Part shown: positions 21,001-34,584 of the stretch, in pieces
Position numbering within the stretch: position 1 is the first letter of the stretch
Layout: every line of letters begins with the position of its first letter
Source of the DNA: Mucidula mucida
Lineage: Eukaryota > Basidiomycota > Agaricomycetes > Agaricales > Physalacriaceae
Reading direction: 5' to 3'
NCBI GenBank assembly: GCA_015501055.1
Contig: JADNYV010000013.1
Span: 372,001-436,000 of the forward strand
DNA length: 64,000 nucleotides
Program-made: the position numbers and the translations under genes
The notes under the pieces: model-generated
What the model was told of the DNA's origin: nothing
Seen by the model: only the letters and a program-made list of their open reading frames with translations
The model's database searches: none

Positions 21001-21932
21001 ATGTATAGTTCCATCAAAGCAGGCGTCTTCGTAAGTGCCACCCGCCATGTGTCGCCTTATTGTGTCGGTCGCTGACATAACGCTTTATTGTTGTCCAGAA
21101 ATGCCACCACAGGTTGTATTCGGGCGCGTTTCTGTGACGACAAACGCGCCGGTCGCCAGTGCGTAAGTGCAGTGGATTGGACAGAGAAGGTCCTTTGTGT
21201 TGGTATGTCTAATGGCCATCAGTAAGAAGCGTATGAATAAGAGAATTAACTGACTTTTTGATATGCGCTTCAGATTCGAGTTGGCGCGTGGAATGAAAGC
21301 ACAACGGACCAGCGAATCCCCGCTCGTTGATCGGGCTCGACTGTCGACGAAAGGCTTCAAGTTGCGTCGCTCAAAACCCGCTGGCAACCTGGCGCAAATT
21401 CGCGAAGCATGTGCGCTACGCCGACGCAGAGTCTGAATACGCCTCTCCTCCACCCCCACGCGCGAAACGCGAGGTTGACAACTGGTATACATACCCCTTC
21501 GAAACCTCCTTCGCTAGCGTTCAAGCCAAGCCACTGTACCCCGCTGCCGATTCGTATCCGGCCCTCGATGTGGACAATCTTTTCTCGATGGATTCCGAAT
21601 ATGACTGGAATGCGCCTGCAATGAAAGCCGAATCCCCAGCTCCATATCTCAATGGCTGGTCATCGTGGGAGTCGACATCCGTGTCCATGAATTGGTCGAT
21701 GCCTCTGGATCACAACCTCGCGACGTTCATGCCCACCATGCCATCCTCTACGTCTGCCTCTCTCCCCAGTGTCTCGTACACGACACAGAGCCTCGAGGAG
21801 AGGGTCTTCAACATCACGTTCAACGAGATGTATCCTTCCCTCGCTTCCGGGTTCCCATCCACTGCGAGCTCGTATTTTCCATCTTCCAATGTCTCCGAAT
21901 CCTCCGATTTTGGGTATCTCAATGGGTTTTAG
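21001..21932 (+). CDS. Hypothetical protein with Ser/Pro/Tyr-rich C-terminus
   Basis: A CATATAAAGG box at ~20880 precedes the ATG at 21001 (MYSSIKAGVF), which is followed by a GTAAGT intron ending TTGTCCAG at about 21099. The C-terminal ~170 residues (from about 21420) are one clear frame: acidic and aromatic low-complexity sequence (YADAESEYASPPPPRAK, MDSEYDWNAPAMKAE, SDFGYLNGF at the end). The middle exon is unclear. One frame gives a basic stretch (LRRSKPAGNLAQIREA) that does not join the tail without a one-base change. No domain recognised. The C-terminus looks like a small regulatory or activation-type tail; that is only an impression. Confidence 0.4.
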
Positions 21933-22137
21933 TCGTTCTACTCTTGGTGCTGTTATATCTATTTCCTCGTGATATCTGTTGTACTTTGTCGGATTCTTAT
22001 AACGAACACATCAATCATTATTAGTCGTCAACGACAGGAAAAGTCTGCAGTACTTAGCTGTCTGATTTAAGTCATTCAACCTCATTCATATTACAAGTAC
22101 ATTGATTCAAATTTTCCCATATCATATAGATACACCA

Positions 22138-23041
22138 CTATTTCTTGGCTTCCTCACTCTTCTTCTCCTTCGCCGGTTTCTCCTCCGGTGACGGACTAGC
22201 CTCCCTCTCGTCATTCTCTGCCTCTTTCTCATCTTTAGCCTCTCCGCCGAGGCCCTTGAGTAAATCCCCGGCATCGTCACCGTCCATGCCTAATTCTGCG
22301 ATCAAGTCTCGCAACTCATCCCCAGTTATCTTGAGCCCTTGCAACCCGAATCCAGAAAGCTCATCTCCAAGGTCGAGTTCGCCTTCTCTCTTATTGACAG
22401 GTATAGGCTTCTTGTCCGCGAGTGATGATGAAGTAGGCTGTGCCTTGACCTTGTCTCGCAGGCGCTCTGGAGTCATATCCAGAGGCATAGCTGCACCTGG
22501 TACGCCGATGGGTTGTACTGGTGGCGCGATGTGTTCGTCAACATCCGGGTTCCAAGATTCCTTCAATCTCAGAAACACATCAAGTTCATCGTACTCGACA
22601 GAGTCTTCGCTAACAAAGGATGAGCGCCAGAGGACGGATTCACGCAAAAGGCGTACAACTCGGCAAATGTCTATGATCAGTGCGATTATTGACGACGTCG
22701 TACAAACAGGAATGAACGACGTACGCCGGGAAACTTGCCGCCAACAAGAATGCCAGGTAACTGTTGCTTGTCTAGCAGAAATCTGAGCAGATGACGCAGC
22801 TTCAAAGTAGAAGAAATACCCAATGGGGCCTTTCTTTTCCAAAGACGCTTTGCCGCCTCGTCCGAGGCGAGATCATAGGATGTAAATGGATCTTCTTGAC
22901 CTGTAGAACGCGTAGGAGATACTCTGTACAGCACCGTTACCCTATCATCAGAACATGGAAATATAACATACCTTGCCTTTGTCTAAGCGCAGGCTGCGAG
23001 GCAATAGTGGTCAAGAACAACTGGATAGGCGGGGAAGGCAT
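22138..23041 (-). CDS. SH3BGR-like thioredoxin-fold protein (one apparent frameshift)
   Basis: The start MPSPPIQLFLTTIASQPALR lies in exon 23041-22972. The next exon gives EYLLRVLQVKK, then FTSYDLASDEAAKRLWKRKA, KQQLPGILVGGKFPG, and EDSVEYDELDVFLRLKE. This is the glutaredoxin-like fold of the SH3-binding-glutamate-rich family. The C-terminal half is a charged Glu/Lys-rich tail (EEKPAKEKKSEEAKK) typical of fungal members. The function of the family is poorly known; the fold lacks an obvious CxxC here. Between VKK and the PFTSYDL block one base is missing (AAGATCCATTT where AAGATCCCATTT would keep frame, ~22885-22892). The start is 79 bp from the divergent phosphatase gene, so a shared promoter is likely. 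Confidence 0.8.
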
Positions 23042-23120
23042 GATGGTCAGTAGCAGAATGCGAGCCACGTGCTTTGATATCATCACAGATTTGATCGACC
23101 CAATTTGATTTCATTCCTTC

Positions 23121-23814
23121 ATGGCGAATTCGCAAGAACAGAGCTCCGTGCTCATCGTCTGTCTAGGTATGGTCGCCTAGCCTACACGGAGACTATAGAG
23201 CTGACAGATTATAGGGAACATATGTCGTTCGCCCATGGGGGAGGCCGTCCTCAGCCACGTCGCCAAGGCTCGCGGACACGATATAACTGTTGACAGCTGT
23301 GGAACAGGCGCGTACCATACTGGCGAGGATCCAGATGACCGGTAAGTCTTGCTGTATGTCTTCTATCCACAGATTAATCTGTTACTCTCAGAACTGTCTC
23401 GACATGCATGAAAGTAAGCATTGACACGACGAATACAGCAAGTCTCAACAGGCTCATTCGTGGCTCGTTCAGCACAAAGTCCCCATATCCCACGCTGCTC
23501 GCAAAGTCCAGAAGTCTGACTTCACGGATTTCACGCATATTCTGGCTGCCGACCAGAACAACCTACGCGACCTACAGCGGATGGCGCCTAGTAATGCGAC
23601 TGCTGAAATCAAGCTGTGGGGTGAATATCATGATAACAAGCCTATTCAAGATCCGTATTACGGCGGAATAGTATGCGAACCCCCTTTTTTGTTTGCGTAT
23701 CCTGACACTGCATAGAATGGCTTCGAACGCGTGTACCAACAATGTGTCAAGCTATCACACGCGTTCCTTGACGATGTTTTCGGACCACAGTCGGCTGATC
23801 AATTCGAGGCGTAA
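23121..23814 (+). CDS. LTP1: Low-molecular-weight protein tyrosine phosphatase
   Basis: Five exons (23121-23166, 23215-23341, 23392-23413, 23473-23670, 23716-23814) join in frame to 163 residues, the normal family length. The signature loop VCLGNICRSPMGEA sits at residues ~14-27 and includes the nucleophilic Cys and the phosphate-binding Arg (CX5R). The second catalytic motif, DPYYGG with its general-acid Asp, is near residue 128. The family removes phosphate from phosphotyrosine and small aryl phosphates in the cytosol. The 22-nt third exon is short but keeps the frame and the STCMK motif. Confidence 0.95.
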
Positions 23815-23883
23815 TTATTTGACTAGACATCACACTTCTTCGTTATTAGATCGGGGCTACTATGAGAATGTAATCGCGTGGAT

Positions 23884-25831
23884 TCAATGCATAATGGGAA
23901 GAGGCTGGTATGGCTCCTCCAGATACTTAACTTCATCTACAGTCAACTTGACATTCACAGAGCCTAAAAACATCGTCAGGTCCCAAGGAGAAAGCGTTGT
24001 ACTCACCTATCAATTCCATGAGGTTCTTCGTCGAAGACGTTCCGATGATAGGTGCTGATACAGCTGTACCGACGCGCATAAGATAGTGACTGCGAACATC
24101 AAAACGCCACGTACCGTCTTTGCCACGCCAGTGCGATTTGACCCATCGGATGTTGCGTTTCGCCGCAATCTCTTCCACCCTAATGTCCACAGACGGCGAT
24201 GAGGTTCAAGAGTACCATCGTAAGGAAAACATACCTCTTGATGATACCAAAGGTAGCAGGATTCTTGGAGTACGCGATCATAAATCTAGACATGTTGTTA
24301 CCTCTTGCATGGAGCAGACCGCGCACAACCATTACCTATCCTGTTCGCCTTTTCTGTGTTCTGTTTATCCAAAGGACGTGTGAGCATTCCTCTCCCAAGC
24401 GCGGCGAATGGCATAGCTCCAACGCCAAAATGCTTTATCACACTCCGTTAACCCACTAGTGATTGCGAGTCCCATTGATCCAGGCTCACCTTGAGAGTGG
24501 GCATCATCTCCCTTTCCTCCTCCGGTACAGAGGTTGTACTGGTTTTGCGTCGAGATGAAGGGTGTTAGATTATGTTGGAGAGCTTAATCTGGAGGTTAGG
24601 AAATCGGTAAACAATCAGTAAATGATCCATGGCAGCGTACTCTGCATGATATGGACTGAAGGAACGAATCAGACTTGATATTACTGGATTAGAGCAAACA
24701 GAGGACATTACATTGCCAAGCATAACAACAGACTCCAACGTACTGACATATCCAGCTTTGACTACGTCGTGTAAGGCTTGCATCTGAACAAATTCAGATC
24801 AAGTAGAGCGAGTGAGGATCAAACCACCGTTTCAGCAATGGGAGTCTCAGAGTCGAATCTGTGCCTATAGTCGGTAATCAGTGAGATACTAAGTAGCCAG
24901 TCGAGGAAGCGTACATTGCAGGACATCGATATAGTCCAGTTGCAGCGTTCCAAGCTTTGTTTCACTGAATCAAAGATGTGCTAGGTAGATTGAGACTATG
25001 TAGTAGTAGGAGATGTAGATCAAGTCAAAACGGTACAATACCTTCCGGCTTAATCCGTGCTGATTGACACAACCGTCCTTGTCGCCGTCGAATCTATCAT
25101 AGTAAGGTGGCGCATCGGCATCGCGTCGTACGACGAAAAACACCTGACAGTCGGAAGATCATTCCAGTCGCATGAAAATGAACACTACTCTTGAAGTACC
25201 TTGTCATAACCACAATTTCCTCGCGCGGCAGTGCGTGTTGTTTGATCGTCTTGCCAAGTACGACTTCGGAATAGCCATTCGAGTAGCTCTGCATACCAAG
25301 CGCGTAAGCCACATGAAAAATTCTGAGAGCCGTATGAACAGTCCTACGTTGGCCGTATCAAAGGTATTGATGCCAGCGTCGTAGGCCGCTTTGATTTGTC
25401 GTATACTCTCCTCTTCGTCCTTGAGGAGCCAAGGAAGCCATGTCCGCTTCCCACAAGTCATACATCCAAGAATGATCTTGGACCAATCCAGAGTTTCCGA
25501 GTGGAACTAGTGCGCATAAATACCAGTGGTTAGTGTCTTAAAGGGCGAAGAACAACTGTCGCACCGACCATATTGCATGATTATGGGAGATGGGAACGAC
25601 GAAAGGAGGCCCCCTACCAATACATATAGCCCAAACATGTTTCGGTATATGCGCGTCTTTGCCGCGCATATACAAGACACTGCGAACCGCGTCGCTGGTG
25701 GCTGATGCATACATCGGACATTGATCGGACCAAGTCAGAGTTGCTGACGTCCAACAACTCTGACGTAAGCGTGGCGCCATTTTTAGCACCCTCGGGAAAT
25801 TCACTGCGCCGTATGAGTTTGCCGTAGTCAA
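23884..25831 (-). pseudogene. Aldo-keto reductase pseudogene
   Basis: Ordered family motifs are visible on the reverse strand: start MTTANSYGAVNFPR, VPLGNSGL, SKIILGCMTCGKR, AAYDAGINTFDTAN with the active-site Asp, SNGYSEVVLGK, VVMTK-like, LQLDYIDVLQCHRFD, NLTPFISTQNQYN, EEEREMMPTLK, VEEIAAKRNI, MGQIALAW, SAPIIGTSS, and the tail KYLEEPYQPLPIMH ending at 23884. Neighbouring motifs are in different frames at several points (VPLGNSGL/SKII, KAGYV/YVG, QYNL/YR/EEER, RNI/MGQ). Each looks like loss of one or two bases. An unusually long first intron (~300 nt) contains a perfect hairpin. Active homologues are NADPH-dependent reductases of the YakC/aflatoxin-aldehyde-reductase type. Confidence 0.75.
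25645..25673. repeat. Perfect short hairpin
   Basis: GTATATGCGCG and CGCGCATATAC form an 11-bp perfect inverted repeat with a 7-nt loop, inside the long first intron of the aldo-keto reductase pseudogene. Confidence 0.7.
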
Positions 25832-25967
25832 TACACCTCTGAGATATATACCCGCACGTTGTTAAACCTGATAATGGGCTCGCTGCTGCGCCACATCACG
25901 TGCCGGTCGAAACCGTTACTAACGGTCACCTCACAGAGCAAAAGAAATGTAAACCACATACATAAGA

Positions 25968-26080
25968 TGATGAGGATGGTATTAGAACCCATGCCCTTTC
26001 GGACCAGATAACCCTGTTGCTGGAAGCCAGCATCATCATGCATCCTCAGTCTGGCGCCTTAACCGCTCGGCCACCTCACC
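25968..26080 (-). tRNA. tRNA-Leu (anticodon GAG) with 34-nt intron
   Basis: On the reverse strand the 5' acceptor strand GGTGAGG pairs with CCTCATC near the 3' end. The D-arm TGGCCGAGCGGTTAAGGCGCCA is class-II style with a good A box. The anticodon stem CCAGA pairs with TCTGG after the intron, and a long variable arm (TCCGAAAGGGC) follows. The loop CT-GAG-G gives anticodon GAG. The intron occupies 26043-26010, at the usual site one base 3' of the anticodon. The T-arm GGGTTCTAATACC departs slightly from the consensus GGTTCGAATCC, so weak or decayed activity is possible. The CTNAGG loop context favours Leu over Ser. Confidence 0.8.
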
Positions 26081-26336
26081 ATGTAGCCCGCCCAGTTCAG
26101 ACGGTTACAGACGGCTGAAGATATGTTTGGCACCACCTACCGCCTCATCTGATGAACTCTCGTCCTATAAAGCCATTGAGGGTGACAAGGACGCAAAGTT
26201 TGCGAAATACACTATTTCCCGATCTCTATTCAGATACGGGTCGATCGCCTAAACATCTTCACTCCATCATGCGAGATCTATCAGAACTAAATGGTCCTTG
26301 ATTGTCTCAATATTCGAATCAGACATGCATACAGAG
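26081..26336. other. Intergenic region
   Basis: Between the tRNA 5' flank and the end of the Zn2Cys6 gene. It contains CTATAAAGCC at about 26166 and no coding frame I can support. Confidence 0.5.
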
Positions 26337-29026
26337 CTATCCGACAAATAGATTCTCTTCGGGAAGCGTAAAGAATCCATCCTCTGGATAATACTGATTA
26401 AACCACGCACTCAGCAACTTCAGCGGCTCGGAAGCATTTGCGCGCGGTATACTCGGAGGCGGGACGACAATATCCAAGTCGGCTATGAGCGCGAGAAAGG
26501 CGTCGCTATGTCAGAGATATTATTAATGGCTCCTGAAAACTAAAAAGAAGCATACCCGAAACGACCAGCTATCGGCCACCTGTTCGCGCTATGAGCAAAA
26601 CAACGCTAATTTCTATATAGAGAGAAGCAAGTCTACCTCTCCTCGTGGTAACGCAGCGCAGCGTAAGCCTGCTTCAAGAGCTGAACATCTCCCTCGGTCT
26701 CTTCCCTTGGTTCGCCGGCGATGCGCGCGCGCCAAATATTGATGACAAGTATGATAGCAGAGTAATATACCTATCCGCAATCACTATCATTCGAGTCGCC
26801 AACAAATGTCGGAAGGACGTACAGGCGTAGACCCAACCCGCGCATTTCCTGTCATCTGGTACGCGATAGTCATATGACAGCACTCTCTCGCAACCGCGAT
26901 GGCAATCATCAAAGATGAGGAACGCGACATCGTTCCGCAGAACGAAATGAATGGCCTATGCAGCTGGATCTGCGCCCAGTGATAGTTTGAGTATAAGATA
27001 ACGGATTGCTTGAGGAAAACAGGGTTGGGTATCAACGAATCGGGATCCCATCGAACTAGTTCACAATTAGGAATGGCCTCAAGGGAATAACGCGAAGGAG
27101 ACAAACGATGTTCAGGCATCGTATCGTGCCACACCCTCAAAAACGGCACCAAGTTGAGAATGTTCTTGCGATACACTTCTGGAAAGGTCAACTTGTTCAT
27201 CTCGGAACGCTTAACTGGATACTAACATCACATTTTGAGCATCGGGCAGGTCGACGATAATGAAAGTTTCACGAACGAGGTTCCGGTGGATCAAAGTCAT
27301 TATCTTCAACAGTTCCAAGAACTTTATCCAATACGACATGGCCGACGGCTTCCCTTCTGGCTGCTGAAATGGTTGCGGTCCTTCCCAATAATCGTAATCG
27401 CAGTCCAGAGGAAGCTCGACATCGTAACTACATGGTGCACCATTCAGCATAGGAACTCCAATGAACATACGACATACTCTTCATGAATCGTTGCTAGTGG
27501 CCTACCAGTAGCAAACGAGATAAACGCATCGGCTGCGAAGAGAGCCCAAAAAACGAGCTTCCACTCTTCGTCGTCAACGGTCCATTGCTCCTTGAGCCTT
27601 TGCCTGTGAGCGCCCCTGCTTTGCGCCATGCGCAGACCAAAACCAGGGAGACACCACGCAGCCTCTGGGTTGTTCGAGCCGTTAACGTACGTACAGCAGA
27701 GCTGCCAAAAATGATTTCAGTGATACCTACAGCAGAGGATGGGAAGGCCTACAAAATACATCTGGAGCGAACACAAAGTGGGTGTTCTAGCCATTGATGA
27801 CGGCAGCGGGCGAATCTGTTGATACCACTGCCAGCCTACTGTCTCCTCATCTTGCCACGGAAGAAGCGCCCTACCGTCCAGACAATATCGTGCCCCGACT
27901 GCGCACACCGCCAACACAACGGCGCCGAATGCTCGATCCCGCAAATGCCTCCCGCTGCGAACAGACTGTTCAAACTTGGGACGGTACAGGAGAGGCGATA
28001 TCGGGTCCTGCTCAGCAAAATACAGCGCGATCAGGTCATCCATGAGCTGAGGCTCAGGAAAGATATAGGGCAGAGGGTTCGAGACGTCGAACGGCGACTA
28101 TGCCAAGTCAGTCATACGGTGGAGGCAATGATGTTAGAGACGAACTAATGGATCAGAGAATTTCCATATCTCGGACAAGAGCTGAGGCTCGCGGCCGCCA
28201 AAAGCCTTTTTGACCGCCACAGCCTCGTGTATGAGCATTGGCACGCTGCCTTTTCCGAAATACGTGCTGCGCTCAATGGAGTCGTGCAGTATGAGGTCTT
28301 GCATCTGGGCGGAGAGGTTGAGGACGTCAGTCTTGTCTCCAATGACCTTTGCTAGGTCGGAGTCGCCGTCGTCTTCATCGAGGTAGGGCTCCGGATTCTG
28401 GGACTCTAGATCTGAGAGCTGCTCTTCGAGCTTCCGGACTTCAGTTGCTAGATCGACGAGGAGCTGCCGCACGGCTGGGTCCGAAGGATCTGGCGTGTTC
28501 ATGCCACCAGTCATAATAGACTTGATTTTCTTATCCAGGTTGACGGGTCGCTACCAAAGAATGAGGCGTCGGTTGTATTGACAATGTAGAAGAGTTACTT
28601 TGCTTGATTCCTTGACGACGCCCTTCTGAACTTGACTTTCTTGGTAATGAACAAATCTTGACCAGATTGAGTCAGAGTTGGGTTATAACACAGGAAACAC
28701 GCTCACTCAAGGCCATGATTCTGTAAAACACGTCAATAAGAACATTCTCTTGATGGCCCGGGATAATGAAATACCTTTCTAGCATCAATAGCATTGTGGG
28801 TACAATCCTCTCCATACGTCGCGCAGTTGGTACATATATTGTTGGGCATCATCGCGCTATCGCCTAAGTTCTCGGATGAGTCAAATGGCGGCGTTACACG
28901 CAAGAACGTACATTTTATCTTTCGTTGCTTGCAATTGTCGCAGGAACCTCCTAAGCGCCGCTTTTTTGACGGCGCACTCGAGCTAGATCTGGAGCCCTTG
29001 GTAGAGGTACGGGCTTTGGGGGGCAT
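26337..29026 (-). CDS. Zn2Cys6 fungal-specific transcription factor
   Basis: The first exon encodes a basic leader and SCDNCKQRKIK. After an intron, CDSAMMPNNICTNCATYGED then CTH completes the six-cysteine binuclear zinc cluster (CX2CX6C...CX2CX6C), the DNA-binding domain of the Gal4 class. A coiled-coil-like stretch follows (LATEVRKLEEQLSDLES). The large middle region (DDLIALYFAEQDPISPLLYRP, AVCAVGARYC, EEWKLVFWALFAADAFISFA, GRPLATIHEE) matches the fungal-specific regulatory domain. The C-terminal exons end LPEENLFVG at 26337. About ten introns; some middle boundaries were not resolved. Targets unknown. Typical regulators of this class control catabolism or secondary metabolism. Confidence 0.85.
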
Positions 29027-29853
29027 AGCTGATCAACGCAGAAGCCTAGGTGCTGGAAGCATTCGCGTATTTTTATAGACGTGAGGTAAGCGCCGCGTGA
29101 ACTCGATTGAGAGATTGAAGCGCAAATCATTTGAACATGACAATTCGAAAGAAACCCAATCAAGTCACGGGATCTTCAATTAGTCGCGCCCAAGCACCTC
29201 CCTGCAGGCTACACCAAGCTAAAGTGTGTTGAACGGAAGAGAGAGAGAAAGGGGAGGCATCATGTATAGCGCTAAAGCGGCAGATTCGGACTTTGTGAAG
29301 GGGCTTCGTGCCGTATATGGTATGCATATCCGACATTCCGAGCAAGTTTTGAATCTAGGTAAATTTGCCGGACAAACACGTATTCTAGGAAGGACAACGT
29401 ATACCCATGGATCCGGGGACAGAGTTTGTATTCCGGGTCAATCGGAACTCAACCTCATAAGCACGGGCCTGGACAGATTTCAAAAAAAAGTGAGAGAAAC
29501 CCGGTGCAGGTTGAAAATACCATCCACGAGACGACGAGAAGAAACGATAAGGTAAGCGTTGCATCGACTTACATTGAATTAGAAGGGATTCAAGAGTAGC
29601 CGGTCTGCGCCACAAATGTTCACGCTTCGTTTCTAATAGTCTTTGGTATTCCATTATTCGTAATGCCGTTACGATGACGCAGGATGTGGACTGCATTTAC
29701 TTGAGACGGGGAGTACGGTGTCGACCATGAAAGATTTCCGCCTGACATCCAGAACATTACTGACTTCAAAAGCTTGGAACAGTGAACAGAAATCAAATAT
29801 AAGTACAAGATACAGTCAATAATACAGCTACAGAAAACGAAACAGGAGGGCAA
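29027..29853. other. Intergenic region
   Basis: Promoter side of the Zn2Cys6 gene and 3' side of seipin. No coding frame with recognisable features was found. Confidence 0.5.
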
Positions 29854-31100
29854 TCACGACTCGGACTCGGAACCTGAAATACCAGACCGACGTCTTCGTA
29901 AAGGCGTGCTGGAGCTGGGACCTGGCATGGGAACACCATTATCATCCTCTGTCTCCGGCTTTACCTGCTGACAAGAGATAAGTATGAATGGCGACTTTCC
30001 GGTATACTTGCTCACAGATCTCCGGCTCGTGCTCCTACTGGCACGAGGGACTCGTCGGCGTCGTGGTGGCGCGTCCTCTTCAAGCTCTTCCTGTTTCATA
30101 CCAGGACCCGACAAACGTTTGGGTTTAGCTGCAGGACCTTGGTCATCCAAAGACTCGTAACCTGTTTCTTGAGGTGGTCCCTCAGGTAACATAGTAGGCA
30201 AGATGCAGACCCCCATGACGGATAGCAACACAATCAAGAAGGCGAGGGAAGCCGCCGCGGACGACAAGACTGGGAAACGCATTACAAGGCCTCTGCAAAG
30301 TATGAGACTCAAAGCAAACACGTGTTATTGTCCGCTTGCCTTATGCCTTGTTGAACGACAACGCCATATAAGTACGCGTCAAAGACGGCAACCTCGCGCC
30401 CTTCACCGGATCCTAGGGTCTTCCAGCTATCTTGACGTCCAAGTTGTACGGTGGCCTCGATGTGAGAGCCGCTTGGGATGTATGATGGGAGAAGCAGGAT
30501 GTCGATGGTTGTCGTTGAAGGCTTTACGCTAAATAATATTGAACGGGGAGGAATTACGATAGCCTGTATAGCAGTCAAAAAGCAGATATGACCAACTGCA
30601 ATGAGACTCACAGGCCGACGGACAGACACAAGGGTCTTATTATTACTGGCGGATGCTAAACGTAGTGAGGCCATGAAATTGCCGAGTGCAACGTTGGTCT
30701 CTGTCGCCGGGACCGTCAAACGTATGGATATATCATAAGGCTGCTGTGTGGTGAGAGCCGGCAGGAAGGTCGACGCGTACGGAGATTGACCATCACTGAA
30801 ACCACTGAAAATTCGTTGTCCAGCGTAAGAACAAGACTCGTACCCGTACTGGAGATACAACGGCATCTCCCATCCTACTGCCACATTCTTCCAAACAGCA
30901 TATCCAGCCGCGACAGATAAAGAGAAGACGAGTGGAATGAGAAACGCGAAGACGGCAAGCGCAATTAGCTGCGGCGCGAACGGCCGGATGAGAGCAAGGC
31001 CTTTCGAGAGCAAATAGACTGGAATTGTCGTAAGCGCGGATCCCCGTGTATTAGACGCTTTTTGCGCCTTGCTTGGTCGCTTTTTGACGCCGTCCATCAT
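29854..31100 (-). CDS. Seipin (lipid-droplet biogenesis protein)
   Basis: From ATG 31100: a basic start, then a hydrophobic segment (LIALAVFAFLIPLVFSLSVA), then the luminal core (MPLYLQYG, YASTFLPALTTQQPYDISIR, LGNFMASLRL, PPRSILFSVKP, IEATVQLGRQDSWKTLGS). A second membrane segment follows (AAASLAFLIVLLSVMGVCIL), then a Pro/Arg/Ser-rich cytosolic tail. Two membrane spans around a beta-rich luminal domain are the seipin layout. It acts at ER-lipid droplet contacts to shape droplets. One clear intron lies at ~30570-30617. A second junction near 30310-30345 needs a very short intron (29 nt from an ACAC|gtgttt donor) or an unusual donor, and is the weak point. It is divergent from 31172 with 71 bp between starts. 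Confidence 0.88.
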
Positions 31101-31171
31101 CGTGGAGGAAAGGAAAGAATTATTTTGGTAACGACAATCATACGTGACATCACGTCTATGTCCCTTTCTTC

Positions 31172-31869
31172 ATGACCACCAATATCAAACAGCTTTTTGG
31201 GCAGTCTCCTTCCTCTACTGCCCTACGAGACTTTTTTAAAAGTATACCAGGGTCCTCTATTGATACCCCCACCATAAAATCGTATCCGGACATCGTCTAC
31301 TACAATTACTTTGCTGTTGGACTCAGCCTCCAGTTCGTTCCAACAAAGGGTTACAAGCCAAGCATGGGCCTCTCACACTCTGAGATTGACGAAACACGTC
31401 TTTCGCTTGATGCACTAGACTTTTACAACGTTCCCAAAATCGATCCATCTGATCCCAAAGCGAAGGGAACTTCTGCTCGAAGATCAGAACTTGCCTTCTC
31501 CTCCTACCCAGGAGCTCTATCCCTTTTCCCTGTCGCCGACTTGAAGGATAAAGAAGGAAAGGTGCTGTCGCGTCCTTCTCACTTTGACGTTTCGTCAGAA
31601 ACCACGGGAAAGGACTTTGTGCAGTGTTTTGGAGAACCAGATCGCAAAGGTGGCGGAGTTGGGCCCTCTTCAGGCTCAATTGGTATATGGTGTGAATGGT
31701 CCCAAGATGGACTACTAGTAGAGTTTGGCGGTGATGAAGCCAAAGGTCCGCAAGCTTGGGAACGAGGCAAAGACGCCGTTTGGAAGGTCATTACCGCTTT
31801 CATGCCCAAGGTGAGAATTTTTTGCCTATACAATCTAGAGATGGTCCCTAAACTTGCCTTACTAGTGAA
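31172..31869 (+). CDS. Conserved hypothetical protein
   Basis: A long first exon starts MTTNIKQLFGQSPSSTALRD and ends KVITAFMPK. A GT-AG intron (gtgagaattttt ... ttactag) places the stop codon TGA alone in the last exon (31867-31869); without splicing the frame would run 19 codons further. Motifs such as DIVYYNYFAVGLSLQFVP, FSSYPGALSLFP and GIWCEWSQDGLLVEFGG suggest a compact soluble protein. I do not recognise a named domain. It shares a divergent promoter with seipin. Confidence 0.7.
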
Positions 31870-32204
31870 ATAATAAAATACCTGGTTGGACAGGTCTTTT
31901 GAAGGACCCATGTTTATACCCGTTGCAAAAATCCACTATTTTGGGAGCTGCGCCTTTCGTCTCAGCGTCACCGAGCTGCATTTTCTGTACAACTTCACCC
32001 TTTTGCCGCTAGTGGCCTTTTTCCAGCGCTCCGTCGCGGTGGGACCTACAGTCCAAGGCAATAAACGGGCAGCACGACTGTCCGCATTTCCCACTTTTCC
32101 GGTCTATATCTCAAGAATAATGTCCGCATTTTTTACAATGGCCTTCTGGCTGTCTAACCACAGTTCCTTCTAGTGCTACGTATCCAATACATCTAGTCCT
32201 TCCT

Positions 32205-33698
<1,494 letters not shown>

Positions 33699-34584
33699 GT
33701 CGATTATGGGGGATGAGGATGAGGATGAGGCAAATGCCAAATGGTGCGGCTTTATATAGATATCTCCCAGGTACGTGTTCCTTGTCTTCCACTGGCAGAG
33801 TTCATGTGATGAGGGTGGCCCCCAGTGCTTCTTCGATGACCCCTTCTTCTCCGTCTCGGGTTGCGAGTTTGTTAGGAACGCTATGCCAAATCGCAGCTCG
33901 AGATATCTTTGGGCGCGTCTCGGTGCCTTGTAAAGTGCTACTCCTCCCCCCGATGTCTGGAATAGACCAGGAACAGACTCACTCAGTCCTGCGACGCGCG
34001 CTACACATCCGGAGAGCGTATTGAGGGCACGACAAGGCGACAGTGTGAAGACGCGACCCAAAGCCTTCAATAGTGACGCGCCCTGTCAAATGTCAAATGG
34101 TGGGTTTACTACGCTGATTACCCACTCATCATCAGCTTGGCAAATCGTCAGATCGATTTGATAAGCTAGTTTTCAGCTGTCAATGTGACCGGTGAGTGCA
34201 AAATAGACGCGTCTAAATATATGGCAGTGTGCTTGTTCAAAGAATCAACGAGGTGCAAAATGTCCGGCCGCTGCGTTTGCGTTAAGGATTAGCCTATGAG
34301 TTAAGACAGAGTGTAGTCAATGTATTCAGGTCTGACTTGACGCTGATATCGCATAATCTTGAACGATTGTAGATGACGGATATCCGCCTATTATCCGTAC
34401 GTAGAGCTTCTTCTATTCTAATTTCTCACAACACTTCTACCACGCTCCGACTCGGGGGACAATGAGTAATTCGGTGAAAACGAGACGCCCGACCAGCGAG
34501 CTTCCTTCGTAGCCTCAAACCACATCACTCCACGTATATTATGTCGTCCACTTAGGTTAATAAAATACAAGTATACAGTATACA
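33699..34584. other. Intergenic region
   Basis: Upstream of the OYE gene and downstream of the fasciclin gene. It contains a short GATGAG repeat near 33713-33730 and no supported gene. Confidence 0.5.
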
